DNA of 64,000 bases from Palsa-189 sp963803735 (GCA_963803735.1 CAWDNV010000016.1:62001-126000), one strand, 5' to 3'; counted from the first letter of the stretch, positions 35,774 through 45,418 are shown. Translations and numbers: made by a program. Notes: a model not told the origin generated them from the letters alone.

Positions 35774-36457
35774 CTAAAAGTAAAGGTCTAAAATCAACCC
35801 GAGTTGGTTCAGCTGTTGATTGGGACTCTTACCTGTATTGTTCTGGTGCTCGTAGTAGGGATCGAACTGAACGTGCTTCCCGATTGGAAACAAGCAGCCT
35901 GCGTACAGCGCGGTCGTACTCCATTTCTGATATTGGCTCTGGTAGAAGGGCTCTACGCTGACGTACGGCCCGGGATGATACGAGTTGATTGAGAGCGTCT
36001 TTTGAACCGTAAGCCGGTTACGGTAGCGCCACGTGAACTTCCCGTTCTGCCAGTCCAGGTCAGCGCGGTTACGGTCCGAGATCAATATCTTGGCCTTCAT
36101 GGGAAAGTGAAAGGTAAGATCCAGACGCAACCGGTTTTCGGGCGGGGCATTTGGCGAGGGTAGGTAGCGATATCCGACAGCCAAGACAAGCGCCCTCTTC
36201 TTCGCCTCATCCAGATCAAAGATCGTGGCATCCTTCAATTTCAGCCAAGGCTTGAGGTAAAACTCCACGCTGGGTCCCAATTCCGCTTGTGTAGGGTCAC
36301 CGCCTTCTCTGGTTTCTCTTGCCTGGAAATAAACCCGAACCTCCGAATTCACCTTGTAGTAGGCATCGACCTCAGGCAGGAACTGTAAAGTTTGCCCCTT
36401 CACCGGCAAATCTAGGAAGACCAGGAGCGCAACGAACGTCAACGAGCGTCGTACCAC
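35774..36457 (-). CDS. DUF2490 family outer-membrane-like protein
   Basis: 227 residues with a signal peptide (SLTFVALLVFLDLPVKGQTL). Alternating beta-strand pattern (EVRVYFQARETREGGDPTQA, DLTFHFPMKAKILISDRNRA, FTWRYRNRLTVQKTL, SVEPFYQSQYQKW) and a final LGLILDLYF ending in phenylalanine indicate a small beta-barrel. DUF2490 has no known function. The start agrees with the signal peptide. Confidence 0.8.
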   Translation of the reverse strand: MVRRSLTFVALLVFLDLPVKGQTLQFLPEVDAYYKVNSEVRVYFQARETREGGDPTQAELGPSVEFYLKPWLKLKDATIFDLDEAKKRALVLAVGYRYLPSPNAPPENRLRLDLTFHFPMKAKILISDRNRADLDWQNGKFTWRYRNRLTVQKTLSINSYHPGPYVSVEPFYQSQYQKWSTTALYAGCLFPIGKHVQFDPYYEHQNNTGKSPNQQLNQLGLILDLYF

Positions 36458-36563
36458 TTTGTATTCCGAGCTGCCCCGAGCATTGCGTAGCGGGCGGTGA
36501 AGATCTCAAGCCATATCTCAAGCCATCCCTTGAAAGGCGTGGAGTCTAGAGCCTCGAGCTCTC

Positions 36564-37412
36564 TCAGCATCGCCGAGAGGACGGATCTTCCCGTCCAGAA
36601 GACAGTTCCGTATTCCATAGACCGGCATCAAGCAAAGCCTTGATGCGGGCAGAAATCGTCGGCTCGGCTTCCATTAACCCAGCGAGTCGAGCCCAGACAC
36701 CTCCGTAGAGCTTCACTTGCTTTAGATAATCAGAAGCGTTAACTTCCGGCAGCATGCGCCTTCCACTCGCGACACCGATCAGGCCAGGCAAGCCTTCCGG
36801 CGCGAGAAACGCTCCGTAACGATCTTCTGAAAAGCTGAACACGCGGCGCAGAGGATTTGGCAGGTACGGGATTTTGGCGACATAAGCGAGGAGAAATTCA
36901 GTAGGCCAACTCGCGTGCTCAAGGCGCAGGCGCCCGATTTCGCGACCTAGCCAAAAAGCGAAAACAGGGAGCATTGGCTGTAGATTGGGTTGAAGGAACT
37001 TGGAAGACAGCACGATATGGTCGCACTTCCAAGACCTGTAAGCCCGCGCTGGTTGGGTCATGTTCATATCCGAGACGTAAAGTTCCGGCAGTGGGTCGAT
37101 GCCGAGCCTTTCGCAGTGCCGCTGGAGGATCGCGTAGATCTGTGGGAATTGCTGCGGCGAGAGCGCGATCGACTTCCCCCGAACAAGGGCATGCCGGGCA
37201 TTTCGCAGAAAGACGATCGCAGGAACCCCAAAGACTGCGGCGATTGCAAGTACACGGATATAGTGGGCAAGAACAGGATGTGCACGCAACCAATCCGAAC
37301 CATTAAGAACGATGAAAACAGCTGCAGCCATCAGGAGGACGTTCAAAAGTGCGAATGCCAAGAATAGCGGGCGTTCCGCCGGATGGCGTAACTGAGATTC
37401 GTCGCTGTGCAT
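36564..37412 (-). CDS. M48-like membrane protein lacking the zinc motif
   Basis: 282 residues from ATG 37412; a much longer open frame runs upstream but overlaps the next gene and reads as noise. Two hydrophobic segments (LFLAFALLNVLLMAAAVFIV, IRVLAIAAVFGVPAIVFL) precede a region like M48 metallopeptidases: LSPQQFPQIYAILQRHCERL, DPLPELYVSDMNMTQPARAY, FLQPNLQPMLPVFAFWLGRE. Where HExxH is expected, the sequence is FWLGREIGRL, so zinc binding and proteolysis are unlikely. May be a regulatory or structural homologue, as seen in other inactive M48 proteins. Confidence 0.65.
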   Translation of the reverse strand: MHSDESQLRHPAERPLFLAFALLNVLLMAAAVFIVLNGSDWLRAHPVLAHYIRVLAIAAVFGVPAIVFLRNARHALVRGKSIALSPQQFPQIYAILQRHCERLGIDPLPELYVSDMNMTQPARAYRSWKCDHIVLSSKFLQPNLQPMLPVFAFWLGREIGRLRLEHASWPTEFLLAYVAKIPYLPNPLRRVFSFSEDRYGAFLAPEGLPGLIGVASGRRMLPEVNASDYLKQVKLYGGVWARLAGLMEAEPTISARIKALLDAGLWNTELSSGREDPSSRRC

Positions 37413-37483
37413 TCCCCGACTGGACCTCAGTTTGGGATGTATCCCAAGTGTCAAGAGCGACCAGGCACCGGTGATTTTTCTCG

Positions 37484-37909
37484 TCACTGCGAACTTCGAA
37501 GGTGCGTTTGCACGGCGTGTTGACGCCGCACATCGTGCCTTCGAACCAGGCGCGTGACCAGCCCGCGCAGAATCAGGTAGGGCATAATCGCCAGGACGAA
37601 CGCTACGATGATTGCTTCCCCCGGATATACAAAGCGCAACACTATGATCTGATACACAACGTCGAGTATTAGAGCGAGAATAAACACCCTGCCGACACTC
37701 TTCCACCCGTCCTTGATCAGGTCGATGCAGTGGGCAGAATCCGAGACGAGGCACCAGAAGTACGGCGGCTTGCCAGCCCTGGCATCTGCCAACCCCGAGC
37801 GAATCGCGAAGAACGCCGCCATGGCCGGCTGAAGCACCAGTCTGAACTTCATCGGCCCGGTGAGACGGGCGGCCAGTTGACTTACGACGCGCATCCACAT
37901 GTGATCCAT
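37484..37909 (-). CDS. Small membrane protein, unrecognised
   Basis: 141 residues. A hydrophilic N-terminus (GPMKFRLVLQPAMAAFFAIR, SGLADARAGKPPYFWCLVSD) leads to two or three membrane segments (VFILALILDVVYQIIVLRFV, GEAIIVAFVLAIMPYLILRG) and a basic tail (TRLVRRHDVRRQHAV). No named family recognised, though this layout is familiar from other Acidobacteriota. It precedes the M48-like gene by about 70 bases on the same strand. Confidence 0.65.
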   Translation of the reverse strand: MDHMWMRVVSQLAARLTGPMKFRLVLQPAMAAFFAIRSGLADARAGKPPYFWCLVSDSAHCIDLIKDGWKSVGRVFILALILDVVYQIIVLRFVYPGEAIIVAFVLAIMPYLILRGLVTRLVRRHDVRRQHAVQTHLRSSQ

Positions 37910-37983
37910 AATGTCCCCTTCCCCGGTGATGAGCCCAACAGCGACAGACCCAGCATCAACGGCCTGTACGTTTCAGAAGGCGT

Positions 37984-38661
37984 TCACACGCGCGCGACCG
38001 GGCCGGCACCGGGCGCGGCGAGCGGCACGATCTGCGGCCAGTGGTCCCGGACAGCAAACACTCGGAACAGAAACGCAACCAGCACGGCAATCAACGTGAC
38101 GGGGAAGAAAGAGAGGCGCCCGTTGTCCAGTATCGCGAGCAGTGTGTAGACCGAACTCGCCAGCACCGCCGTTGTGACGATGTGCTCACACGGCCTCACG
38201 ATCTCCGGCGTGACCCCGGAGAATAGATCGATGAACACCCCACCCGCGGTGGTGGATATCAACCCGATGACGATCGCGGCCCAGAACCCAAGGTCGTGAT
38301 CGAGCGCCTTACGCGCGCCCAGGATCGCAAACCAGGGCAGCGTGAAAGACTTAAAGAAGGCCAGCGTCCGCGTGCGGAACCGTTCCTCCCTCGAATCGGC
38401 GTAGCGATAAATCGCCAGGCCCAGCAAACCCATCAAAAGGCACACGAGAAAATAGACCGGGTCTTTGATCGGCGAGGGGATGTCATTGAGCAGCACGTCG
38501 CGCGTTACGCCGCCGCCGATACCGCCGAAGAAGGCCATGATCAGAAGCCCCGCCACAGTGTAGCCGCGGTTGTGCGACGGATTCCGGGCGACGAGCACTC
38601 CATTCAGGGCGTTGATGCCGGCGGAGAACAAGTCGACGTTCGGAAAGCTTGGCAGAGTCAT
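37984..38661 (-). CDS. TRIC-type cation channel family protein (YadS-like)
   Basis: 225 residues from ATG 38661 with GGAG about 10 bases upstream. Two UPF0126 repeats of three membrane segments are seen, with the signature AFFGGIGGGVTRDVLLND in the first and STTAGGVFIDLFSGVTPEIV in the second. Such proteins form trimeric cation channels in the inner membrane. C-terminus SFFPVTLIAVLVAFLFRVFA is another segment. Confidence 0.88.
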   Translation of the reverse strand: MTLPSFPNVDLFSAGINALNGVLVARNPSHNRGYTVAGLLIMAFFGGIGGGVTRDVLLNDIPSPIKDPVYFLVCLLMGLLGLAIYRYADSREERFRTRTLAFFKSFTLPWFAILGARKALDHDLGFWAAIVIGLISTTAGGVFIDLFSGVTPEIVRPCEHIVTTAVLASSVYTLLAILDNGRLSFFPVTLIAVLVAFLFRVFAVRDHWPQIVPLAAPGAGPVARV

Positions 38662-38724
38662 TTTTGGGTTTCTCCTCAGAGCGGCTCGCCTCGGACCGCA
38701 AAGCGGCAGGGGCGGAAGTCCCAA

Positions 38725-39054
38725 TCACAATCGAGCGTAGGGGAACAGGTCTGAGGTTACAACTCGTACATCTGACAGGGATTTTGTGTGGAGTAGTGGG
38801 AATACGTTCGCCGCCGCGCCACTTGCAGCACACATTAGAAGGTGGGATAGCGAGGTTCGTGAATCTCAGGGTTTCCCAAGCTGGGATCGGACAATCCGTG
38901 ACCACTCCGCAATCAACTCGGTAAGGCTGTGCGTTTTGACAGTTCTGCATCTGGGAGTGCGGCCGTTAACGTCTACGCCAGGGTAGTGAGTCGGGAAGCT
39001 AGCAATCCCCGAGGGGCCGTACCCGAAACGAATCCAAATTGGAGAAAAAGGAAT
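38725..39054. other. Divergent spacer between the TRIC and sulfatase genes
   Basis: About 330 bases with promoters expected on both sides. No gene, repeat or clear operator recognised. GGAGAAAAAGGAAT just before 39055 is the sulfatase ribosome binding site. Confidence 0.4.
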
Positions 39055-40626
39055 ATGCCACCACAAAAACCGAACATCTTGATTCTCTGGGGCGACGACA
39101 TCGGCATGTGGAACATCAGCCATTTCAGCCGCGGCATGATGGGCTACCAAACGCCGAACATCGACCGAGTGGCCAAAGAGGGAGCGACTCTGACGGACTG
39201 GTACGGTCAGCAGAGTTGCACTGCCGGACGTGCAGCCTTCATTACCGGCCAGAACCCCCTCCGCACGGGCTTAACCAAGGTCGGCATGCCCGGTGCGACT
39301 CTCGGACTCCAGTCGGAAGACCCGACCATCGCCGAACTGCTAAAGCCGCTTGGCTACGCCACCGGTCAGTTTGGCAAAAACCATCTTGGCGATCGGAATG
39401 AATTTTTGCCTACGGTGCATGGATTCGACGAATTCTTCGGCAATCTCTATCACTTGAACGCCGAAGAAGAGCCGGAATTGCCCGACTATCCCAAGGATCC
39501 CGCATTCCTTGCGAGATTTGGGCCTAGAGGCGTGCTGCACTGCTTCGCGACTGATAAGGATGACCCCACGACGGATGTCCGCTGGGGCCGCTTAGGCAAG
39601 CAGACGGTGAAGGACACCGGCCCCCTGACCAAGAAACGTATGGAAACCATCGACGAGGAGATCACTTCAGCCGCTATCGGCTGGATGGAGAAGCAGGCCA
39701 AAGCGAAGAAGCCATTCTTCCTCTGGTACAACTCGACGGCCATGCACTTCCGGACGCATCTCGCGGCGAAGAACCGTGGAAAGAGCGGGCAGGACGACTA
39801 CAGTGATCGGATGGTCACCCACGACGAGCAGATCGGTCAGGTGCTCGACAAGCTTGATGAGTTAGGCATAGCCGACAACACCATCGTGATGTATTCCACC
39901 GACAACGGCCCCGAGAACGACACGTGGCCGGATGGCGCCAACACACCGTTCCGCAGCCAGAAGGACACCAACTGGGAAGGCGCTTGGCGCGTGCCTGCGT
40001 TCATACGTTGGCCAGGCAAGATCAAGGCGGGCTCGGTGCTGAATGGCATCGGCTCCCACCAGGACATGCTGCCGACGTTATTGGCAGCGGCGGGCGATCC
40101 GGACATAAACAAGAAGCTCTTAAACGGCTACAAGGTCGGAGACAAAACGTTCAAGGTATGTATTGACGGGATCAACGTGCTGCCCTATCTCACAGGCGAG
40201 GTGAAGGAGAGCCCCAGAACAGCCTTCTTCTATGTCAGCGATGACGGGGGCGTCATGGCGATCCGGCACGGCGACTGGAAGTTGGTGTTTGAAGAACAGC
40301 GTGCAGTGACAACGAACGTTTGGGCAGAGCCCTTGGTGAAATTGCGGCTTCCCCATATTTTTAGTCTGCGACGCGATCCGTTCGAGCGCGCCGATTTCAA
40401 TTCCAACGTATATTGGGATTGGGTGATGAATCACGTCCCCCTGCTTTACGGAGCACAGGCGCTCGTGGCGGCTCAGATTGAGAACTTCGTGAAGTATCCA
40501 CCTCGCCAAAAGGCGGCCTCATTCAACCTTGATTCGGTGATGGCACAATTGGCGCCTGCAATCAAGGCGGAAAAAGAACAAGAAGCGGCAAGCAGAGCCA
40601 CCGCAGGCAGCAGTAAGGGAGATTGA
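39055..40626 (+). CDS. Arylsulfatase-type sulfatase
   Basis: 523 residues from ATG 39055 (AAGGA upstream). Alkaline-phosphatase superfamily: metal ligands in LILWGDDIGMWNIS, the formylglycine motif SCTAGRAAF with Cys55 in CxAxR, TGQFGKNHLGD, STDNGPEND and the sulfate-binding TPFRSQKDTNWEGAWRV. No signal peptide is visible at the N-terminus, so it may be cytoplasmic. No anaerobic maturase or formylglycine-generating enzyme gene is nearby. Substrate unknown (sulfated phenol or glycan). Confidence 0.92.
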   Translation: MPPQKPNILILWGDDIGMWNISHFSRGMMGYQTPNIDRVAKEGATLTDWYGQQSCTAGRAAFITGQNPLRTGLTKVGMPGATLGLQSEDPTIAELLKPLGYATGQFGKNHLGDRNEFLPTVHGFDEFFGNLYHLNAEEEPELPDYPKDPAFLARFGPRGVLHCFATDKDDPTTDVRWGRLGKQTVKDTGPLTKKRMETIDEEITSAAIGWMEKQAKAKKPFFLWYNSTAMHFRTHLAAKNRGKSGQDDYSDRMVTHDEQIGQVLDKLDELGIADNTIVMYSTDNGPENDTWPDGANTPFRSQKDTNWEGAWRVPAFIRWPGKIKAGSVLNGIGSHQDMLPTLLAAAGDPDINKKLLNGYKVGDKTFKVCIDGINVLPYLTGEVKESPRTAFFYVSDDGGVMAIRHGDWKLVFEEQRAVTTNVWAEPLVKLRLPHIFSLRRDPFERADFNSNVYWDWVMNHVPLLYGAQALVAAQIENFVKYPPRQKAASFNLDSVMAQLAPAIKAEKEQEAASRATAGSSKGD

Positions 40627-40647
40627 ATTGCAGTAACCGCATAGCTG

Positions 40648-40685
40648 AAGCGAGAAGAAGAACCACGTTGTTCTTCTTCTCGCTT
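40648..40685. terminator. Perfect 16-bp inverted repeat after the sulfatase gene
   Basis: aagcgagaagaagaac (40648-40663), 6-base loop, gttcttcttctcgctt (40670-40685). It starts 22 bases after the stop codon and lies between two convergent genes, so it likely ends transcripts. It lacks a T-run on either side, so it is not a textbook intrinsic terminator. Confidence 0.6.
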
Positions 40686-40900
40686 AACGACAACTAGCTG
40701 AAATCTTACGAATTCAGATGTGCAGTCCATCGCCGATGGTGCAAAAGGAATGCGATCCAGCGTTGCTGGGTGTCGCAGAGGTCCGCGACTTTTACGAATT
40801 ATCATTATCCTCGGCCGATCGATGACTTGGAAAAATATCGGGATCTACGTGGCCTGCTCAAACCGGACGGAGTGATGCATCCGACGAAACACGTCATTCC

Positions 40901-41845
40901 CTACGGTTCCTCTGCCGGGCTCCAACCAGTATCGGGATCGAACTCGCCCATTGCGGCTGCTGTTTCGACTGTGGTCTTCCCCAAATCTTTCTGGAGCAGC
41001 ACGCCATCCTGGTTGATCATGAATGTCATCACCCCCGAGTTGCCGTATTCAGCCGGATAGGCGACGAAGGCGAATCCACCGACCATTTCCCCATCGACCA
41101 CGTAATCCTTCGCGCCGCCTTGCGCGTGACCGCCTTGCCGGTTCAGCATATGGAAGTAGTAGCCATGGAAAGGCACGTGCGAATTTGGCTTTGCGCTATA
41201 TCCTTCGGTTGTTGCGAACGCTACCAACGGCCCGAGCGGGCTTTTGGGCTGGCCCTCTGGTGAATCCCAGTACAAACCGTTCTGCCGGCCCGTGTCACTG
41301 ATGAACTTCAGAGCGTAGTGGTTCGTGCTTCCGTCATCGTGACTCTGTGAGAAGTACTCGGCTTGAGCGTCGGCCAGCGCTCCACAAACATCGATGACTG
41401 CCAGTTCGTTTCGACCAATACGCCGTGCCAGAATCTCCTCTTTTCCCGCAGTTGTGTCGAAGAACCACTTGCCTTCGCCATTCTTCTTCAGCGGGATCGG
41501 GAAGGCAAAATTGTCTGCTCCGACTAGCAGAATTTGGGATCCATCAGTCATCTTGCGCCAGCGGTGCATCACTCCATAGGCAGCCACAAAAGTGTCGATC
41601 AATGCCTTGTCCTGCACGGCGTCGGCCGAGAAGATAATCTCCTTCGAATCGGTACCGAAAATTGCCAGAGCCGCGTTTTGATCGCCGGACTTCGCCGCTG
41701 CGATCAGCGCACTGCCCGCGTCGTCGGGTGAAGCAAACACTCTGAACGAAGGTTTCTCGACCTTGTTGCAACCGGCAAGGAAAATGATCGGCACAAAAAG
41801 TACCAAGCCGGCCACCACAGATATTCTTCGATTTTCGCGCAACAT
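40901..41845 (-). CDS. DUF2950 lipoprotein
   Basis: 314 residues from ATG 41845 preceded by GGAGGAGAGGT. Lipoprotein signal (VVAGLVLFVPIIFLAGCN). Blocks KPSFRVFASPDDAGSALIAA, IGRNELAVIDVCGALADAQA, ALKFISDTGRQNGLYWDSPE and GYYFHMLNRQGGHAQGGAKD are typical of DUF2950, a family of unknown function that often sits beside DUF3300. Follows the DUF3300 gene on the same strand after about 85 bases; the pair is probably one operon and acts at the cell envelope. Confidence 0.9.
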   Translation of the reverse strand: MLRENRRISVVAGLVLFVPIIFLAGCNKVEKPSFRVFASPDDAGSALIAAAKSGDQNAALAIFGTDSKEIIFSADAVQDKALIDTFVAAYGVMHRWRKMTDGSQILLVGADNFAFPIPLKKNGEGKWFFDTTAGKEEILARRIGRNELAVIDVCGALADAQAEYFSQSHDDGSTNHYALKFISDTGRQNGLYWDSPEGQPKSPLGPLVAFATTEGYSAKPNSHVPFHGYYFHMLNRQGGHAQGGAKDYVVDGEMVGGFAFVAYPAEYGNSGVMTFMINQDGVLLQKDLGKTTVETAAAMGEFDPDTGWSPAEEP

Positions 41846-41929
41846 ACCTCTCCTCCAAAACTCATCTGTAAAGCACTTGGCCAACATCACGCTCACTTCT
41901 CGGCTCCATTTTGCGGCTGTACCCTTGGT

Positions 41930-43324
41930 TTACCTGCGACCACCCCCGCCCCAGCCACCACCACCGCCCATGCTGGATGCACCGCGGGCACTCTCCGATT
42001 TGGATTGCCAGCCTCCGCCTCCACTGCTGAAGGCCGATGAACCGCTGCTCTTTTCTTGCTGTCCCCAGCCCGATGCGCTGGATTTCTGGGCAGTGTTCGA
42101 AGTTCCGCTCTTTTGCTGCCAGCCGCTCCCGGTGTTGCTGTACGTGTTGCCGTTCGCCGCCGCGTACTTGTTGCCATTTGCGGTTTGACCCACGGCAGCG
42201 CTGTTGTACTTACCCGACCCGCCAACAGCCTTGCCACCGTTCGAGGTCTGCACCGATCCCGTGGTTCCTTGCGAGGTCGTTTGATGCTGGCTGTACGCTG
42301 TGTTGCCGTTTTTCGAAACCGTGGAGCTTCCATAGCTCCCATAGGCATTGGAACCCTGATGCGTGGAGCCATAGGCCCCGGTGCTTGGGTTGTACGCCTG
42401 ACCAACTTTTTGGGTGCCGTATGGAGTCGTGGTAGATGCCCCGCGGGCATAAGTACCGGTGGAGGGGTTATAGCCGGAGCCGGCGCGGGCGACTCCGTTG
42501 GGACCATAGGCGGTTGCGCTGGAGCCGTAGTAGCCGCCGTGCCACGCGCTGTTTCCGTAGTACGCCCCACCGTGATACACCACTGCGGTGCCGTGCCAGC
42601 CACAATTCCAACTGCTATACCCCCAGCTGCAGCACCCGTTACTCATCATCGCCCCCACCGCGATGCCCGCCCCGAATGCAAGGACGCCGGTCGCCGCCAC
42701 CGAGGCGGTGCTGTATCCGGGAGTGACATAGGGATAACCGTAAACGACCGCCGGGTTGTACATGGGGACGTACACCACCTGCGGATTTGCCGACTTAATC
42801 ACGATGGTCTGCGGAGCCTGCTGCACAACGACGATCTGAGAGCCTGATTTCAAATTGCCGGCCGCTTGCGCTTTGGCCCGCAACACCTGGATAGCCGTCA
42901 TGATATCGGCGCTCTGGGTGTTATAAGCCTCTCCCAGCGCGGAGGTCCAACTAAGGTTCGTCGCCAGGTTGCTGAGCACGGAGGGGAATTGTGTGAGTGC
43001 TTTCACGCTGGGATCCCACGGTTGCTTGTCAACGGCTTCCATCAGAGCCGTGCCATTGAGTGAGCTATTCTGCTGAAGCCAGCCAGCAGCGGCAGCAACT
43101 TGGTCTGGAAAGGTTGAAGCTCCAAGAATCTGCGCTACCAGGGAATCCGGATAGAGAGCGATGGGCGCAGCCAGTTGTTGCAGCTCATCCGCAGACAGCG
43201 GAGCACCTTGTCCGGAATACGCGGTGGACTCCGTTTGCGCCCCAGCTTCAAATGGCGCAGTGGTGAGGATTAGCAGGAATGATAGCGTCGCGGATAAAAA
43301 TTGTTTCGTGAAAGTCCTGATCAT
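41930..43324 (-). CDS. DUF3300 secreted protein with glycine/serine-rich tail
   Basis: 464 residues from ATG 43324 with GGAGGGAAG upstream; signal peptide QFLSATLSFLLILTTAPFEA. DUF3300 part (about 30-220): LSADELQQLAAPIALYPDSL, VAQILGASTFPDQVAAAAGW, WDPSVKALTQFPSVLSNLAT, VVYVPMYNPAVVYG. After a small hydrophobic patch comes a low-complexity tail rich in Gly, Ser, Tyr and Thr (TYARGASTTTPYGTQKVGQ ...) ending GGGGWGGGGRR. Secreted or surface protein of unknown role, paired with DUF2950. Confidence 0.92.
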   Translation of the reverse strand: MIRTFTKQFLSATLSFLLILTTAPFEAGAQTESTAYSGQGAPLSADELQQLAAPIALYPDSLVAQILGASTFPDQVAAAAGWLQQNSSLNGTALMEAVDKQPWDPSVKALTQFPSVLSNLATNLSWTSALGEAYNTQSADIMTAIQVLRAKAQAAGNLKSGSQIVVVQQAPQTIVIKSANPQVVYVPMYNPAVVYGYPYVTPGYSTASVAATGVLAFGAGIAVGAMMSNGCCSWGYSSWNCGWHGTAVVYHGGAYYGNSAWHGGYYGSSATAYGPNGVARAGSGYNPSTGTYARGASTTTPYGTQKVGQAYNPSTGAYGSTHQGSNAYGSYGSSTVSKNGNTAYSQHQTTSQGTTGSVQTSNGGKAVGGSGKYNSAAVGQTANGNKYAAANGNTYSNTGSGWQQKSGTSNTAQKSSASGWGQQEKSSGSSAFSSGGGGWQSKSESARGASSMGGGGGWGGGGRR

Positions 43325-43762
43325 TTTTTCTTCCCTCCATCGCAGAAAGGCGCGATCTGGTTCGAGTCTGGCAGCCATTTGAGCAACTCTTTGCTGTTGG
43401 CTGCTGTTCCCACAATCTCAAAGCGAGTCTCAAGCAATTTCATCAACGCCCGACCACGAGCCTACGTTCGCGCGCTGTCAAGATGCGTGGCCCGGTAGCC
43501 ATTTGCAGTTCCCACTGAAGTGGCCAGCTATCTTTAATTTAAGCTTTTCGCATGTAAGTTTTAACTGTCAGAAATAACCGATTTGACTAGCGAGTTTGGA
43601 TATCGGGGGAGTGCTAGATATATCGGAAGTTGGCCGTCCGAACAGCCCGATTGCCACTGGTTCTGCTGTCAATATTCGCAGTAGCACAGCCTATGACTTC
43701 CCAATAGTTTGGTGTTTTGCATGCCTTGCGGTCTCAGTTTCCGCGAAAGTTGGGAGGCGGCG
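43325..43762. other. Divergent spacer between DUF3300 and SYLF genes
   Basis: About 437 bases. It must hold promoters for both genes. It is AT-richer than average around 43525-43640 (aatttaagcttttcgcatg). No gene or repeat recognised. Confidence 0.4.
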
Positions 43763-44455
43763 ATGAAAAGAGGACAAAGAAAGATATTTTTGCGTGCGGC
43801 TGTGATGCTTGCGTTTAGCGTTTTGGTTGTTCCCTTGTTAGCACAGAAGGATGAAGAGAAGCGGTTGGCAAATTCGGCTGCCGTTCTGCAGCAAATTCTC
43901 TCTCAGGAAAATGGTCTGCCTAAAACGATCCTCGACAAGGCGTACTGCGTACTCATCTTTCCTGGCGTCAAGAAAGTAGCCGTCGGCATTGGCGGGAGCT
44001 ACGGGCGCGGCGCGCTCGTTTGCCGCAAGGGCGCCAAGATGGATGGCTCCTGGAGCGCTCCCGCGATGTACGCGCTCGATCAGGGGAGCTTGGGCGTGCA
44101 ACTCGGGTCCACGGAAACCGATTTTGTGGTGGTTATTACAAGTCAGAAAGGCGTGGATGAGATCTTGAACGGTAAGACTAAACTGGGATCAAACGCAGCT
44201 GTGGCTGCTGGCCCGACAGGTGCCCAGGCAGCGTCCTACAGCGCTGTAGGAAACGCTGACATTTTGACCTATTCACGTTCAAAGGGACTCTTTGCCGGCG
44301 TGTCGCTGGCGGGCGCCTCGATCGACATCGACAAAGACGCCAACAAAGCCATCTATGGCAAAGAAGAAGACGTCATTCACGGTAACCAGGCCGTGGTCCC
44401 AGCGGCCAAACCGTTGGTGGACCTGCTCGACAAGACATCCCCCGCGCGCAAGTAG
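43763..44455 (+). CDS. SYLF lipid-binding-domain protein
   Basis: 230 residues from ATG 43763 with GGGAGG upstream; signal peptide FLRAAVMLAFSVLVVPLLAQ. SYLF (Ysc84) features: RLANSAAVLQQILSQENGLP, AYCVLIFPGVKKVAVGIGGS, YGRGALVCRKGAKMDGSWSA, LGVQLGSTETDFVVVITSQK and SRSKGLFAGVSLAGASIDID. These bind phospholipids at membranes; the bacterial role is little known. Likely periplasmic. Confidence 0.9.
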   Translation: MKRGQRKIFLRAAVMLAFSVLVVPLLAQKDEEKRLANSAAVLQQILSQENGLPKTILDKAYCVLIFPGVKKVAVGIGGSYGRGALVCRKGAKMDGSWSAPAMYALDQGSLGVQLGSTETDFVVVITSQKGVDEILNGKTKLGSNAAVAAGPTGAQAASYSAVGNADILTYSRSKGLFAGVSLAGASIDIDKDANKAIYGKEEDVIHGNQAVVPAAKPLVDLLDKTSPARK

Positions 44456-44659
44456 CTAGGCAAGAGTCAGGGGCGGCGGAGGATTACCTGCAAGAACCGT
44501 ACTTAAAGACAGCGGCGGTTCTTGAGATCAAATAACCGACGATGCAGATTCCGTCGCCAACTTTAGTCTCTCAGGCTGCGCCTCCCGATATACGTGAAGT
44601 GATCTTTGTTTACGCGTTCTTTCCTAGCACGTTACCTAAATTCTTTGGGGTTGCCACTA

Positions 44660-45418
44660 ATGATTTTTCTGTTGAACCACCCGCTCGTTTTTTTCGTGAT
44701 CACGCTAGCACTCCTCTGGATCTCAAGCCGGGTTGGCGCGTACTTTCGCAAGCTGAGTCTGGATGAATGTGTGGATGAAGGGCATTTTAGTCTCATTCTT
44801 GGGGCGACGCTTACGCTCCTAGGGCTGATGATCGGCTTCACCTTCGCTATGGCTGTCAGCCGCTACGACCAACGCAAAGGTTACGAAGAGCAGGAAGCCA
44901 ACGCCATCGGTACCGAATATGTTCGTTTCGACGTATTGTCTGACGCCAATGCCGCCGAGCTACGCGCCCTTCTACGCGACTACCTAGACCAGCGGATCGT
45001 CTATTACACAAGTCGCGACTCTGAACTCCTGCGGCAGGCCGGAGCTAAGACTTCGCAACTGCAATCGGAGCTTTGGTCTGAAGTAACTCCCTCGGTAAGC
45101 GCTCAGCCGAACCCTGTGTCGGCCTTAGTCCTTTCGGGCATGAATGACGTCTTGAACTCGGCAGGGTACACCGCGGCGGCCTGGCGCAATCGCGTCCCGC
45201 TTGCCGCCTGGATTCTCCTAATCTCCATTGCAGCTTTCTGCAATTTCCTACTCGGCTACCGTGCACAACGGAAAACCTCTAGGTTGTTGCTGGTACTACC
45301 CATTTCGCTTGCTCTTTCGTTCTTCCTCATCGCGGACATTGACAGTCCACGCAACGGTGTCATCCGCGTTGACCCGCAAAATCTAGAAAGCCTCGCCGAT
45401 TCCCTCCGCCCGCACTAG
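44660..45418 (+). CDS. DUF4239/bestrophin-like membrane protein
   Basis: 252 residues from ATG 44660 (a TTG at 44606 would add 18). Two N-terminal membrane segments (PLVFFVITLALLWISSRVGA, LILGATLTLLGLMIGFTFAM), a cytoplasmic helical part (EEQEANAIGTEYVRFDVLSD, LRALLRDYLDQRIVYYT) and two C-terminal segments (AAWILLISIAAFCNFLLGYR, LLLVLPISLALSFFLIADID). The pattern is that of DUF4239 proteins, related to bestrophin-type channels. Physiological role unknown. Confidence 0.75.
   Translation: MIFLLNHPLVFFVITLALLWISSRVGAYFRKLSLDECVDEGHFSLILGATLTLLGLMIGFTFAMAVSRYDQRKGYEEQEANAIGTEYVRFDVLSDANAAELRALLRDYLDQRIVYYTSRDSELLRQAGAKTSQLQSELWSEVTPSVSAQPNPVSALVLSGMNDVLNSAGYTAAAWRNRVPLAAWILLISIAAFCNFLLGYRAQRKTSRLLLVLPISLALSFFLIADIDSPRNGVIRVDPQNLESLADSLRPH

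Noticed and set aside
37413..37898. N-terminal extension of the M48-like frame to 37898
   Set aside because: It overlaps a better membrane-protein gene in another frame, reads as low-quality sequence, and the hydrophobic start at 37412 fits better.
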